Positions 1-5,686 of a stretch of 6,239 bases of DNA are shown piece by piece. Source of the DNA: Alphaproteobacteria bacterium (GTDB lineage: Bacteria; Pseudomonadota; Alphaproteobacteria; UBA2136; UBA6156); NCBI GenBank assembly GCA_027490875.1, contig JAIXXE010000030.1, positions 1-6,239 of the forward strand. Direction: 5' to 3'. Every line of letters starts with the position of its first letter. The stretch's first letter is position 1. The notes under the pieces are model-generated. The model saw nothing but the letters and a program-made list of their open reading frames with translations. It was not told where the DNA came from and did no database searches. Both the position numbers and the translations under genes were made by a program.

Positions 1-197
1 GCTTGGTTGAAGCCTATCTGGCTTTGGGTGTGGGCGACGAAGCACAGCGCGCTGGAGCCATTTTGGGCTATAACTACCCCACCAGCGAATGGTACGCCAA
101 GGCCTACGACCTGTTAACTGGAAACAATCTGGCACCCGCAGGGCAGCAAAAAACCTGGGCCCAGCAGCTTAAGCGTGGCTTGGGCGACCTGTTTTAG
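1..197 (+). CDS. bamD: Outer membrane assembly lipoprotein BamD, C-terminal fragment
   Basis: This is the 3' end of a gene that enters from the left edge; the frame has complete codons from base 3 and stops with TAG at 195-197. BamD is a TPR-repeat lipoprotein facing the periplasm from the outer membrane, and works with BamA in folding beta-barrel proteins. About 64 residues are visible. They begin VEAYLALGVGDEAQRAGAIL and continue with NYPTSEWYAKAYDLL, which matches my memory of the last TPR helices and the 'NYP-x-SEWY-x-x-AY-LL' ending of alphaproteobacterial BamD (YfiO/ComL). The N-terminal lipobox and first TPRs lie outside the window. The stop codon overlaps the stop codon of the convergent ATL gene, so the two 3' ends share bases 194-197. 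No terminator is seen between them. A different TPR protein is possible but less likely. Confidence 0.82.
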   Translation, partial: LVEAYLALGVGDEAQRAGAILGYNYPTSEWYAKAYDLLTGNNLAPAGQQKTWAQQLKRGLGDLF

Positions 198-538
198 GCA
201 AGCTCTAGCCCAGCCTCCCAACGGTAGCGGGCTAGGTCGATGACGCCGGTAGGACTAAACACAATCCCTTCAGCTTCCAGCAAATGACGCTGCAGGTCAT
301 CGCCCCCCCCGCGTGAGGTGGAATAGCTAATCTCGCCGTGCCGATTGATGACGCGCTGCCAAGGCACGGTGTTGTAGGGGGGGATTAACTCTTGCAACGC
401 CGCCAGTATGTACCCAACCTGCTGGGCCCCGCGCGGGTTGCCTGCCAGCATTGCAACCTGCCCGTAGGTGGCAACCTTGCCGCTTGGAATGGCTTGCACC
501 ACACGGTGCACCTGCTGCTTAAAGGTAAGAGGAGTCAT
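194..538 (-). CDS. Alkyltransferase-like protein (ATL, MGMT/Ogt family without catalytic Cys)
   Basis: The 114-residue product belongs to the O6-alkylguanine-DNA alkyltransferase-like proteins. These bind O6-alkylguanine in DNA without repairing it and hand the lesion to nucleotide excision repair. The MGMT active-site motif PCHRV is here PWQRV (residues 59-63), with Trp60 replacing the alkyl-accepting Cys, which defines ATLs. Other family signatures are AIPSGKVATYGQVA (18-31, with the base-flipping Tyr25) and LLEAEG (86-91). I chose ATG at 536-538. A longer frame opens at TTG 574, but that start lies inside the upstream terminator, and the ATG start numbers the flipping Tyr as 25, as in fission yeast Atl1. 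There is no clear Shine-Dalgarno. An oddity is that the family arginine finger (Arg39 in Atl1, in the ARxVG motif) is Gln39 here (AQQVG). The gene converges on bamD and overlaps it by 4 bases. Confidence 0.88.
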   Translation of the reverse strand: MTPLTFKQQVHRVVQAIPSGKVATYGQVAMLAGNPRGAQQVGYILAALQELIPPYNTVPWQRVINRHGEISYSTSRGGGDDLQRHLLEAEGIVFSPTGVIDLARYRWEAGLELA

Positions 539-575
539 GGCCAGAATGGTGCGAGAAACGAGAGTATCTATCAAT

Positions 576-606
576 AAAAAAACCAGCCCGAAGGCTGGTT
601 TTTTTT
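576..606 (-). terminator. Intrinsic terminator of the ParA-like gene (bidirectional in form)
   Basis: Bases 581-588 (AACCAGCC) pair perfectly with 593-600 (GGCTGGTT) around a four-base loop. Read on the minus strand the loop is UUCG, a very stable tetraloop. The stem is followed on the minus strand by seven U (from A576-582), and on the plus strand by eight U (599-606), so it could act both ways. It starts 10 bases after the stop of the ParA-like gene and separates that gene from the ATL gene on the same strand. The ATL gene therefore probably has its own promoter between here and 538, but I see no convincing one. Confidence 0.93.
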
Positions 607-615
607 CGGCTTAAC

Positions 616-834
616 TTAGGCAGCCAGCTTCAGCATAGCTTTGGCAGGAGCCTTTTTGGCTACCTTCTTAGCAGGAGCCTTCTTAACTACCTTCTTGGCA
701 GCTGGCTTAGCTTTTGGCTTGGCCTTGGTTGCTGCTTTTTTCTTAGGAGCGGCGGCCTTCTTAGGCTTGGCAGCTACTTTCTTTTTGGTGGCAGGAGCCT
801 TTTTGGCTACAGCCTTCTTTTTCTTGATTACCAT
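616..834 (-). CDS. Possible separate 72-residue histone H1-like protein from an internal start
   Basis: Inside the ParA-like frame an ATG at 832-834 begins MVIKKKKAVAKKAP and would give a free 72-residue Lys/Ala/Pro-rich protein of the bacterial histone H1-like kind (29 Lys, no acidic residue). Such proteins bind DNA nonspecifically through charge. The ATG is preceded by AAGGA (844-848) at a spacing of nine bases, a better ribosome binding site than the one before the ParA start. The ATPase part alone already has the usual length of small orphan ParA proteins, about 210 residues. Both products could therefore be made from one mRNA, or the tail may be only the end of the fusion. The sequence does not decide between these. 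Confidence 0.35.
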   Translation of the reverse strand: MVIKKKKAVAKKAPATKKKVAAKPKKAAAPKKKAATKAKPKAKPAAKKVVKKAPAKKVAKKAPAKAMLKLAA

Positions 835-1557
835 GATGGTTGATCCTTGTTCAGGGTTGGCAGGGGAGGCGCTCACTGCATCATCTGCCTTGGCCGAAGC
901 CTTGGAAGAAATGCTGGGTTTAACCTTGCCCTTGAAGGCGAGGCCGAGTTTTGCCGCGAGTTGCCGAACCAGATTGGTAATTTCAATCTGGGACGGGTTG
1001 GCAAAGCCGTCCAGCACAGTGAGGCCACTCTCCATGCTGGCGGCAAACAGGACTCGGTTGCCAAGCTCTTGCTCGGCGACCGGAATTTCGTATTGCAGCA
1101 GTTTTGCTTTGGTATCTTCGGTAATATTGGCGCGATGAATCACGCGGTTCAGCACCACCATGCACTGGCGGCTCTCGCTGCTGATGGTGCGGAAGGTTTC
1201 CTTCATGGCCCAAAGGTCGGCTGGGCTTGGTTGCATGGGTACCAGCACCAAATCGGCTGCACGCACGCTTACTTTTATATCCATCTCGGCATGAGGAGGG
1301 GTATCGATAATAATGACGTCGTTGCTTTCGCGCGCCATGGAAAGATCGCGGGTCAGGCGCCAGCCGCTGGTGGCGACCAGACCAATGTCATCTTTCTTCC
1401 GTTGGGCATGCCAATGAGTGCAGGTGCCTTGGGGGTCGGTATCGAACAGCATGGTGCTGTAACCTTGCTGGGCAAAGGCCACAGCCAAATGCGCGGCCAG
1501 TGTAGACTTGCCTACACCACCTTTTTGTTGGGCAACTGTAATCACAACGGCAGACAT
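616..1557 (-). CDS. ParA/MinD-family ATPase with histone H1-like basic tail
   Basis: The product has 313 residues. Residues 1-210 or so are a small ParA-type (orphan ParA/VirC1/McdA-like) ATPase. They contain the deviant Walker A motif QQKGGVGKST (10-19, with signature Lys12 and catalytic Lys17), the DTDPQG switch (39-44) followed by WHAQR, and Walker B VIIIDTPP (81-88). Such proteins dimerise on ATP, bind DNA nonspecifically and position plasmids, chromosomes or protein cargoes on the nucleoid. A linker rich in Ser, Ala, Lys and Asp (about 212-241) leads to a final 72 residues with 29 lysines and many Ala/Pro in AKKAPAKK-type repeats, like the C-terminal tail of histone H1. The frame is open back to TTG at 1689, but ATG 1555-1557 starts exactly at the family N-terminus MSAVVITVAQQKGGVGKST, with a weak SD (AGAG) upstream. 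No partner parB lies next to it, so the cargo is unknown. It is divergent from dprA and ends at an intrinsic terminator. Confidence 0.88.
   Translation of the reverse strand: MSAVVITVAQQKGGVGKSTLAAHLAVAFAQQGYSTMLFDTDPQGTCTHWHAQRKKDDIGLVATSGWRLTRDLSMARESNDVIIIDTPPHAEMDIKVSVRAADLVLVPMQPSPADLWAMKETFRTISSESRQCMVVLNRVIHRANITEDTKAKLLQYEIPVAEQELGNRVLFAASMESGLTVLDGFANPSQIEITNLVRQLAAKLGLAFKGKVKPSISSKASAKADDAVSASPANPEQGSTIMVIKKKKAVAKKAPATKKKVAAKPKKAAAPKKKAATKAKPKAKPAAKKVVKKAPAKKVAKKAPAKAMLKLAA
643..810 (-). repeat. Internal repeats in the lysine-rich tail coding region
   Basis: An identical 21-base stretch occurs at 643-663 and again at 790-810, a distance of 147 bases (49 codons), so the frame is kept. 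Between them are several shorter near-copies encoding AKKAPA, KKVAKK and similar units. This is the usual pattern of a low-complexity basic tail that grows and shrinks by slippage or unequal recombination. The length of the tail is therefore expected to vary between related strains. Confidence 0.75.
844..848 (-). promoter_or_regulatory. Shine-Dalgarno-like AAGGA before internal ATG 834
   Basis: On the minus strand the sequence reads AAGGA, then nine bases, then ATG. It lies within the coding sequence of the ParA-like gene, in the linker just before the lysine-rich tail, and is the main evidence for a second translation start. Chance occurrence in a Gln/Gly-encoding stretch (CAAGGA) cannot be excluded. 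Confidence 0.4.
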
Positions 1558-1614
1558 AACGATCTCTACTTTCTGGTTTATGCTGCATGCTACGCACGCG
1601 TTGCCCTCCACGAA

Positions 1615-1641
1615 AAGATACACTGATGATTTTCCGCTCAA
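1615..1641 (-). promoter_or_regulatory. Weak candidate promoter for the ParA-like gene
   Basis: On the minus strand TTGAGC (1641-1636) and TATCTT (1620-1615) resemble -35 and -10 boxes, but the spacing is only 15 bases and the -10 match is poor. The boxes lie 58 bases upstream of the chosen ATG at 1557, inside the 134-base divergent region shared with dprA. This is a guess from consensus matching only. Confidence 0.22.
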
Positions 1642-1656
1642 AGTTACGGGTGGGGT

Positions 1657-1685
1657 GTGACTTTTTTGCGAAAGTTTGCTAGGCT
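1657..1685 (+). promoter_or_regulatory. Weak candidate promoter for dprA, nearly leaderless
   Basis: GTGACT (1657-1662) and TAGGCT (1680-1685) lie 17 bases apart. The -10 box ends six bases before the dprA ATG at 1692, so transcription would start at or next to the A of the start codon. There is only a weak SD (AGG at 1681-1683), which would fit a leaderless message. The box matches are partial, so confidence is low. Confidence 0.25.
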
Positions 1686-1691
1686 GCAATC

Positions 1692-2837
1692 ATGAAATTT
1701 TCCCCAGAAAACATAGCAAAACTAAGGTTAATCCGTACCGCTGGGCTCGGTGCAGTATCAGTGCGGCGGTTGCTGCGCCGCTATGCATCGGCCACGGCTG
1801 CACTGGCCGCCGCTGCTGTTTGGCAGAAACCAGATCTGCAGGTTGCCACTGCCGAGGACGTTGAGCGTGAGCTGACCGCGCTGGAGAAGTTGGGTGGCTG
1901 GATGGTGCTGTGGGGCGAACCCGATTACCCCGCTGCACTAAGCGATCTGCCCGATGCGCCGGTTGTTTTAAGTGGTCTTGGCCATCGTGCGCTCCTGAAC
2001 CAACGGCAGGTGGCGTTGGTGGGCAATCGTGCTGCCAGTGCGGCTGGCTTGGCCTGGAGCCGCAGCACTGCGCAAACTTTGGCGGCCGCAGGGGTTGTGC
2101 TGACCAGCGGCTTGGCGCGCGGCGTTGATACCGTTGTGCATGAAGGGGCGCTGGCTGGCGCGCCGCACGGCCTGCCCTGTACCGTTGCGGTGGTGGCAGG
2201 TGGCGTAGACCATATCTACCCACGCGAAAATGCCAGGCTGCGGCTACAGATTATCGCGCAAGGGTGCGTTATCAGCGAACAACCCTTGGGGATGCAACCG
2301 ATTGCTAATCTTTTTCCACAACGTAATCGTATCATCGCCGGCCTGAGTGTTGGCGTGGTGGTAAGCGAAGCCACCCGCCACAGCGGGAGCCTGATTACCG
2401 CCGAGTATGCGCTTAACTATGGCCGTGAGGTATGGGCAGTGCCCGGCAGCCCCGGTGAAGCCCGCAGTGGCGGCCCGAACTGGTTACTGAAAAACGGCGC
2501 CACCTTGGTGGAAGCTGCTGCCGATATTCTCGAGCAACTCCCCAACAACGCCGCGCCCTATGTACCACCTCAGCAGCAGCCTTCGTTGTTTGCTACAGAA
2601 GCAACGAATCCTTTAGGTTTTGAAGCAGGCAGCGAAGCAGATATGCTTGAGGACGACGCCCCCCCGCTAGGGCCACGCCAAGATCTCTTTCGGTTGCTTG
2701 GAGCTACCCCCGTAACCTTTGACGACTTGGTACGTCGAACGCAGCAGAGTGAAGCGCAACTGAGCGGATTGCTGATAGAGCTGGAACTGGAAGGCCACGC
2801 CGTGCGCGAGAGCGATGGCCGCTGGCGCCGCAGTTAA
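1692..2837 (+). CDS. dprA: DNA processing/recombination mediator protein DprA (Smf)
   Basis: The 381-residue protein binds incoming single-stranded DNA in the cytoplasm during natural transformation and loads RecA onto it. Residues 1-65 form the N-terminal helical region (LRLIRTAGLGAVSVRRLL). The Rossmann-fold core (about 70-285) carries the family motifs VALVGNRAAS (107-116), TSGLARGVDTVVHEGAL (138-154), AGGVDHIYPREN (169-180), ISEQPLG (194-200), FPQRNRIIAGLSVGVVVSEA (208-227), SGSLITAEYALNYGREVWAV (231-250) and NWLLKNGATLV (263-273). After a Pro/Gln/acidic linker (284-328), residues 329-381 fit the C-terminal winged-helix domain (FDDLVRRTQQSEAQLSGLLIELELEG). Length and domain order are complete. 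A small deviation is GNR where GSR is usual. The start ATG 1692 places the N-terminus where the family begins. The gene is divergent from the ParA-like gene and ends 7 bases before the convergent small membrane gene. topA, a frequent dprA neighbour, is absent here. No other competence gene is visible, so transformability cannot be inferred. Confidence 0.96.
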   Translation: MKFSPENIAKLRLIRTAGLGAVSVRRLLRRYASATAALAAAAVWQKPDLQVATAEDVERELTALEKLGGWMVLWGEPDYPAALSDLPDAPVVLSGLGHRALLNQRQVALVGNRAASAAGLAWSRSTAQTLAAAGVVLTSGLARGVDTVVHEGALAGAPHGLPCTVAVVAGGVDHIYPRENARLRLQIIAQGCVISEQPLGMQPIANLFPQRNRIIAGLSVGVVVSEATRHSGSLITAEYALNYGREVWAVPGSPGEARSGGPNWLLKNGATLVEAAADILEQLPNNAAPYVPPQQQPSLFATEATNPLGFEAGSEADMLEDDAPPLGPRQDLFRLLGATPVTFDDLVRRTQQSEAQLSGLLIELELEGHAVRESDGRWRRS

Positions 2838-2844
2838 AACAGCG

Positions 2845-3114
2845 TTACTCCTTCCAGCCCGTTCGCGCGGAAAAGAGCCAGTCGGCCAGCGAATTCTTAA
2901 AATCGCGCACGGCCAGCCGAGACGTCGTAATCCCTAGCAGCACCAAGGCGGCGTAGTAAGTTGCCCGCCACGCCAGTCCCAACAACACCAAGCCCGCAAA
3001 CAGCAACAGACAAAAGACTAACCAGATTTCTCGCTCGGCCCACCAGATAGACCACGAGACGCATGTCCATCCCACATAAAAACCGCCCAAGCCTAACAAG
3101 ATTAGCCCAATCAT
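2845..3114 (-). CDS. Small predicted inner-membrane protein, unknown function
   Basis: I do not recognise this 89-residue protein. It is strongly hydrophobic, with likely membrane segments at about 2-24 (IGLILLGLGGFYVGWTCVSW), 30-49 (WLVFCLLLFAGLVLLGLAW) and 52-67 (TYYAALVLLGITTS). A short amphipathic basic C-terminus follows (RLAVRDFKNSLADWLFSART). The first loop contains an aromatic and acidic cluster (WWAEREIW). The ATG at 3112-3114 lies 12 bases after the anmK stop on the same strand. There is no good SD, so translation may be coupled to anmK. The gene ends 7 bases from the dprA stop. Support for it is positional (it fills the gap between two real genes tightly) and compositional (membrane-like). 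It could still be a chance frame. Confidence 0.52.
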   Translation of the reverse strand: MIGLILLGLGGFYVGWTCVSWSIWWAEREIWLVFCLLLFAGLVLLGLAWRATYYAALVLLGITTSRLAVRDFKNSLADWLFSARTGWKE

Positions 3115-3126
3115 GGTTGTAGTCGC

Positions 3127-4278
3127 TTACGCCGTAACCACACCGCCCACCGTAGGGTGGCCGCAACCGGTGGTAGCGGGCGTAGAAAAGGGCAGGTGCC
3201 GTAACCGTCGCACTGCCAGCCACGCAAAACAGGCTGCCTCCACAGCCAAAGGTTCCCAACCTAAGGCATCGGCCAACATAATCTTCCAGCCAGCCTGTTC
3301 CAAGCCTTCGCGCACAGCGGCATTACGCGGCCCGCCGCCGGCTAGGTACAGCGCTTTCAGCCCTTTGGGGGTGGCGCCAAAGCCCCGCAGGCTTTGGTCA
3401 ATACCCGCCACCGTGAGTGCCGCCAACGTGGCTGCGCCATCGTGAGAGGTCGCCTTTTCCAGCCACGCCAGCACGGCATTGAATTCGTAGCGGTCGGCGC
3501 TGCGCGGAATGGGGCGCTGAAAGAAGGGCAGTTCGTTCAAGGCACGAGCCAGCACACGCTGATTAACTTTCCCCGCTTTGGCCAAGGTGCCGTTGTCGTC
3601 GTAGGCCGCACCGGTGCGATGCTGCACCCATTGGTCGAGCAGGCCCATCCCGGGGCCGCAGTCGGTCGCCTGTACAGCGGCGGTGCTGGCCGAAGCCAGC
3701 AAGGTTACATTGGCCACGCCCCCAATATTCAGCAGCGCGCAGGGGTATTTGGCCAACCCTTTCCCTGCCAGCATCGCCTGATGAAACAGCGGCACCAACG
3801 GGGCGCCTTCACCCCCGGCGGCCAGGTCTCGGCGGCGGAAATCCATCACCACCGGCACCGGGCGGCCTAGGTCAGCGCTTAGTTTTTCTGCCAGAAAGTT
3901 TGGGTCGCCCAGTTGCCATGTCAGGCCCTGATGCGGCAGGTGCCGGATGGTCTGGCCATGGCAGCCCACCACCTGCACGGCCTCATCGAGCAACCCGCTG
4001 CGCTGAATCGCCGTGACGTATTCCTCGGTAATGTCGCGTTCCAACTGTAGCACCTGCGAGAGCGGAATATCGGCGGTCGCCACTTCTTTCAGCCGCGCAT
4101 AAAGCCCACGGGGGTAGTGGTGCGCATAATGCTGCACATGATCAATCACGTTCACGCCATCGGTCAGCAGGCGGACGACATCCACGCCATCCTTGCTGGT
4201 GCCGCTCATCAGGCCCAAGGCCGTGATAGGCTTGGTGTTTGCGGTAGCTTTTGAGGCAGGGGAGACTTTACGGGGCAT
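3127..4278 (-). CDS. anmK: Anhydro-N-acetylmuramic acid kinase AnmK
   Basis: The 383-residue cytoplasmic enzyme opens and phosphorylates 1,6-anhydro-N-acetylmuramic acid with ATP and water to give MurNAc-6-phosphate, a step in recycling cell-wall peptidoglycan. Visible family motifs of the ASKHA kinase fold are GLMSGTSKDGVDVV (22-35, phosphate loop), GCHGQTIRH (105-113), WQLGD (121-125), DFRRRDLAAGGEGAPLVPLFH (146-166), LLNIGGVANVTLL (182-194), DCGPGMGLLDQW (206-217, probably with the catalytic Asp206), FFQRPIPRSADR (252-263), AGGGPRN (313-319) and EPLAVEAACFAWLAVR (342-357). The C-terminus TGCGHPTVGGVV is also typical. The ATG at 4276-4278 gives a basic leader of about 18 residues before the core; no SD is visible. 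It is divergent from tyrS (23 bases between start codons), an arrangement I recall from other alphaproteobacteria. The small membrane gene follows and may share its transcript. Confidence 0.96.
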   Translation of the reverse strand: MPRKVSPASKATANTKPITALGLMSGTSKDGVDVVRLLTDGVNVIDHVQHYAHHYPRGLYARLKEVATADIPLSQVLQLERDITEEYVTAIQRSGLLDEAVQVVGCHGQTIRHLPHQGLTWQLGDPNFLAEKLSADLGRPVPVVMDFRRRDLAAGGEGAPLVPLFHQAMLAGKGLAKYPCALLNIGGVANVTLLASASTAAVQATDCGPGMGLLDQWVQHRTGAAYDDNGTLAKAGKVNQRVLARALNELPFFQRPIPRSADRYEFNAVLAWLEKATSHDGAATLAALTVAGIDQSLRGFGATPKGLKALYLAGGGPRNAAVREGLEQAGWKIMLADALGWEPLAVEAACFAWLAVRRLRHLPFSTPATTGCGHPTVGGVVTA

Positions 4279-4301
4279 AGGGGAAAGTGTAGAAGGGTTT
4301 T

Positions 4302-5600
4302 ATGGAAAACTCTAGCCCTTTGCTTAAATCGAATGAATTGTTTTCGGAACTGCTCCACCGTGGGCTGCTGTTCCAAACAACCCCCGACATTGAAAAGCAC
4401 ATGGAACGCCCCCGTACCATTTACTGTGGGTTCGACCCAACGGCCGATAGCCTGCACATCGGCAGTTTGGTGCCCCTGCTTACCTTGCGGCGGCTACAAA
4501 TGGCGGGCCACCGCGTTATCATTCTGGTCGGCGGCGCCACGGGGATGGTTGGCGACCCCAGCTTTAAGGCCACCGAACGCAAATTGCTGGATGACGCCAC
4601 GCTGGCCCACAACGTGCGCGGCATTGAAGCACAGGTGACCAATCTCTTTGCCGACGTGCCCGCTGGGCCCCTCGGCAAGCCGCTGGTACGCAACAATGCC
4701 GATTGGACCAAAGGGGTAAGCCTGCTGGAATTCCTACGCGACATCGGCAAGCACTTTAGTGTGAACCAGATGATTGCGCGGGATAGCGTCAAGAGCCGTC
4801 TCGAGCGTGATGATGTGGGGATTTCCTTCACCGAATTCAGCTATGCGCTGTTGCAAGCCTTCGACTTCCACGAGATGTTCCGCGACGAAACCCTAAAATG
4901 TAGCGTGCAGATTGGTGCCTCCGACCAATGGGGCAACATGACGGCGGGGACCGAACTCATTCGCAAAAAACTGCGCGGTGAAGCCCATGTGCTAACTCTT
5001 CCGCTGCTTACGAAGGCCGATGGCACCAAGTTTGGCAAGAGCGAAAGCGGCACGGTATGGCTGGATGCGGCTAAAACTTCTCCTTATGCGTTTTACCAGT
5101 TTTGGCGGAATTGTGCTGATATAGATTTAAAAGGCTATTTTAATATGTTTAGCTTCAGTTCGCTGGAACAAATAAGGGCTATTTTAGATACTCACGCTGG
5201 CAACAGCAGTTTGCAGCGCGCTCAAGTTCTGTTAGCCCAAGAGCTGACTGAACTTGTGCATGGTACTGAAGCTGCTGAAGCTGCAGCCCGGGCTGGAAAT
5301 GCACTTTTCAATAACGAAATTGAAAAACTAACAGCAGAAAACTTTCAACAGCTCGCCCAAGATGGCGTACCAAGTCAAAAACTAGAGCAGCCCCTTTCCT
5401 TAATTGATGCATTACTTATTGCCGAACTTGCCACCAGCAAGCGCGAAGCTCGGGAATTCCTTGCCCAAGGCGCTATTCAGCATAATGGCGTGACCGTAAA
5501 CGATGAGACGCTGGAACTAACCCCTGCCAACGCTAAATATGGTAAATACCACCTGCTCAAGCGGGGCAAAAAGCAGTTTGCGTTGTTGGTTCACGCCTAA
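4302..5600 (+). CDS. tyrS: Tyrosyl-tRNA synthetase (tyrosine--tRNA ligase)
   Basis: The 432-residue class I synthetase charges tRNA-Tyr with tyrosine in the cytoplasm. The Rossmann catalytic domain (about 14-260) shows the family start LLHRGLLFQTT, the tyrosine-binding YCGFDPTADSLHIGS (41-55, HIGH-like HIGS at 52-55), GGATGMVGDPS (77-87), EFSYALLQAFD (178-188), QIGASDQWGN (203-212) and KFGKS (243-247, the KMSKS loop). The helical anticodon-binding region follows. An S4 RNA-binding domain (about 366-432) ends the protein with SKREAREFLAQGAIQHNGVT. Length is that of a complete bacterial TyrS. ATG 4302-4304 follows AGAAGGG (4291-4297) with a short four-base gap, which supports this start. GC falls from about 54% (4681-5040) to about 44% (5071-5460), with only 30% in 5101-5160. 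tRNA-Tyr is encoded 86 bases downstream. Confidence 0.98.
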   Translation: MENSSPLLKSNELFSELLHRGLLFQTTPDIEKHMERPRTIYCGFDPTADSLHIGSLVPLLTLRRLQMAGHRVIILVGGATGMVGDPSFKATERKLLDDATLAHNVRGIEAQVTNLFADVPAGPLGKPLVRNNADWTKGVSLLEFLRDIGKHFSVNQMIARDSVKSRLERDDVGISFTEFSYALLQAFDFHEMFRDETLKCSVQIGASDQWGNMTAGTELIRKKLRGEAHVLTLPLLTKADGTKFGKSESGTVWLDAAKTSPYAFYQFWRNCADIDLKGYFNMFSFSSLEQIRAILDTHAGNSSLQRAQVLLAQELTELVHGTEAAEAAARAGNALFNNEIEKLTAENFQQLAQDGVPSQKLEQPLSLIDALLIAELATSKREAREFLAQGAIQHNGVTVNDETLELTPANAKYGKYHLLKRGKKQFALLVHA

Positions 5601-5635
5601 GGCTGGTGGGCGCAGCGGCCGCAAAACCAGTAAGA

Positions 5636-5670
5636 AGGGGGGGTGGTTGACAAGGCCGCCCAAACCCCCT
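5636..5670. repeat. GC-rich inverted repeat enclosing the tRNA -35 box
   Basis: Bases 5636-5641 (AGGGGG) are complementary to 5665-5670 (CCCCCT). GGGTGG (5641-5646) can also pair with CCGCCC (5656-5661), with one G-T wobble. Together they make an extended imperfect hairpin whose nine-base loop holds most of the TTGACA box of the tRNA promoter. In a transcript reading through from tyrS this would be a strong RNA hairpin. No U-run follows, so it is not a standard intrinsic terminator. Confidence 0.5.
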
Positions 5671-5675
5671 AACAA
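5647..5675 (+). promoter_or_regulatory. Promoter of the tRNA-Tyr gene
   Basis: A perfect consensus -35 box TTGACA (5647-5652) is followed after exactly 17 bases by TAACAA (5670-5675), a partial -10 match. Transcription would begin around 5682, some five bases before the mature tRNA 5' end. Between -10 and start is a GC-rich stretch (CGGGTCGG). In E. coli stable-RNA promoters a GC-rich discriminator goes with stringent control by ppGpp; whether that holds here is inference. The tRNA can thus be transcribed independently of tyrS. Confidence 0.68.
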
Positions 5676-5686
5676 CGGGTCGGACT

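Noticed and set aside
539..574. Upstream TTG start extending the ATL protein by 12 residues
   Set aside because: It starts at the edge of the terminator, and the extension is not part of the family. ATG 538 gives the usual N-terminus.
847..1626. Plus-strand 259-codon open frame opposite the ParA-like gene
   Set aside because: It is the antisense shadow of a gene with clear Walker motifs. Its own product has no recognisable domain.
1558..1689. Upstream TTG start extending the ParA-like protein by 44 residues
   Set aside because: The family starts directly before the Walker A strand, as with ATG 1557. The extension fills the divergent promoter region and has no domain-like sequence.
1690..2223. 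Minus-strand open frame opposite dprA
   Set aside because: It is Arg/Pro/Gln-rich shadow coding antisense to the conserved DprA core.
5603..5630. Intrinsic terminator for tyrS (CTGGT 5603-5607 with ACCAG 5626-5630, and GCGGCCGC in the loop)
   Set aside because: The stem is only five base pairs and no T-run follows.
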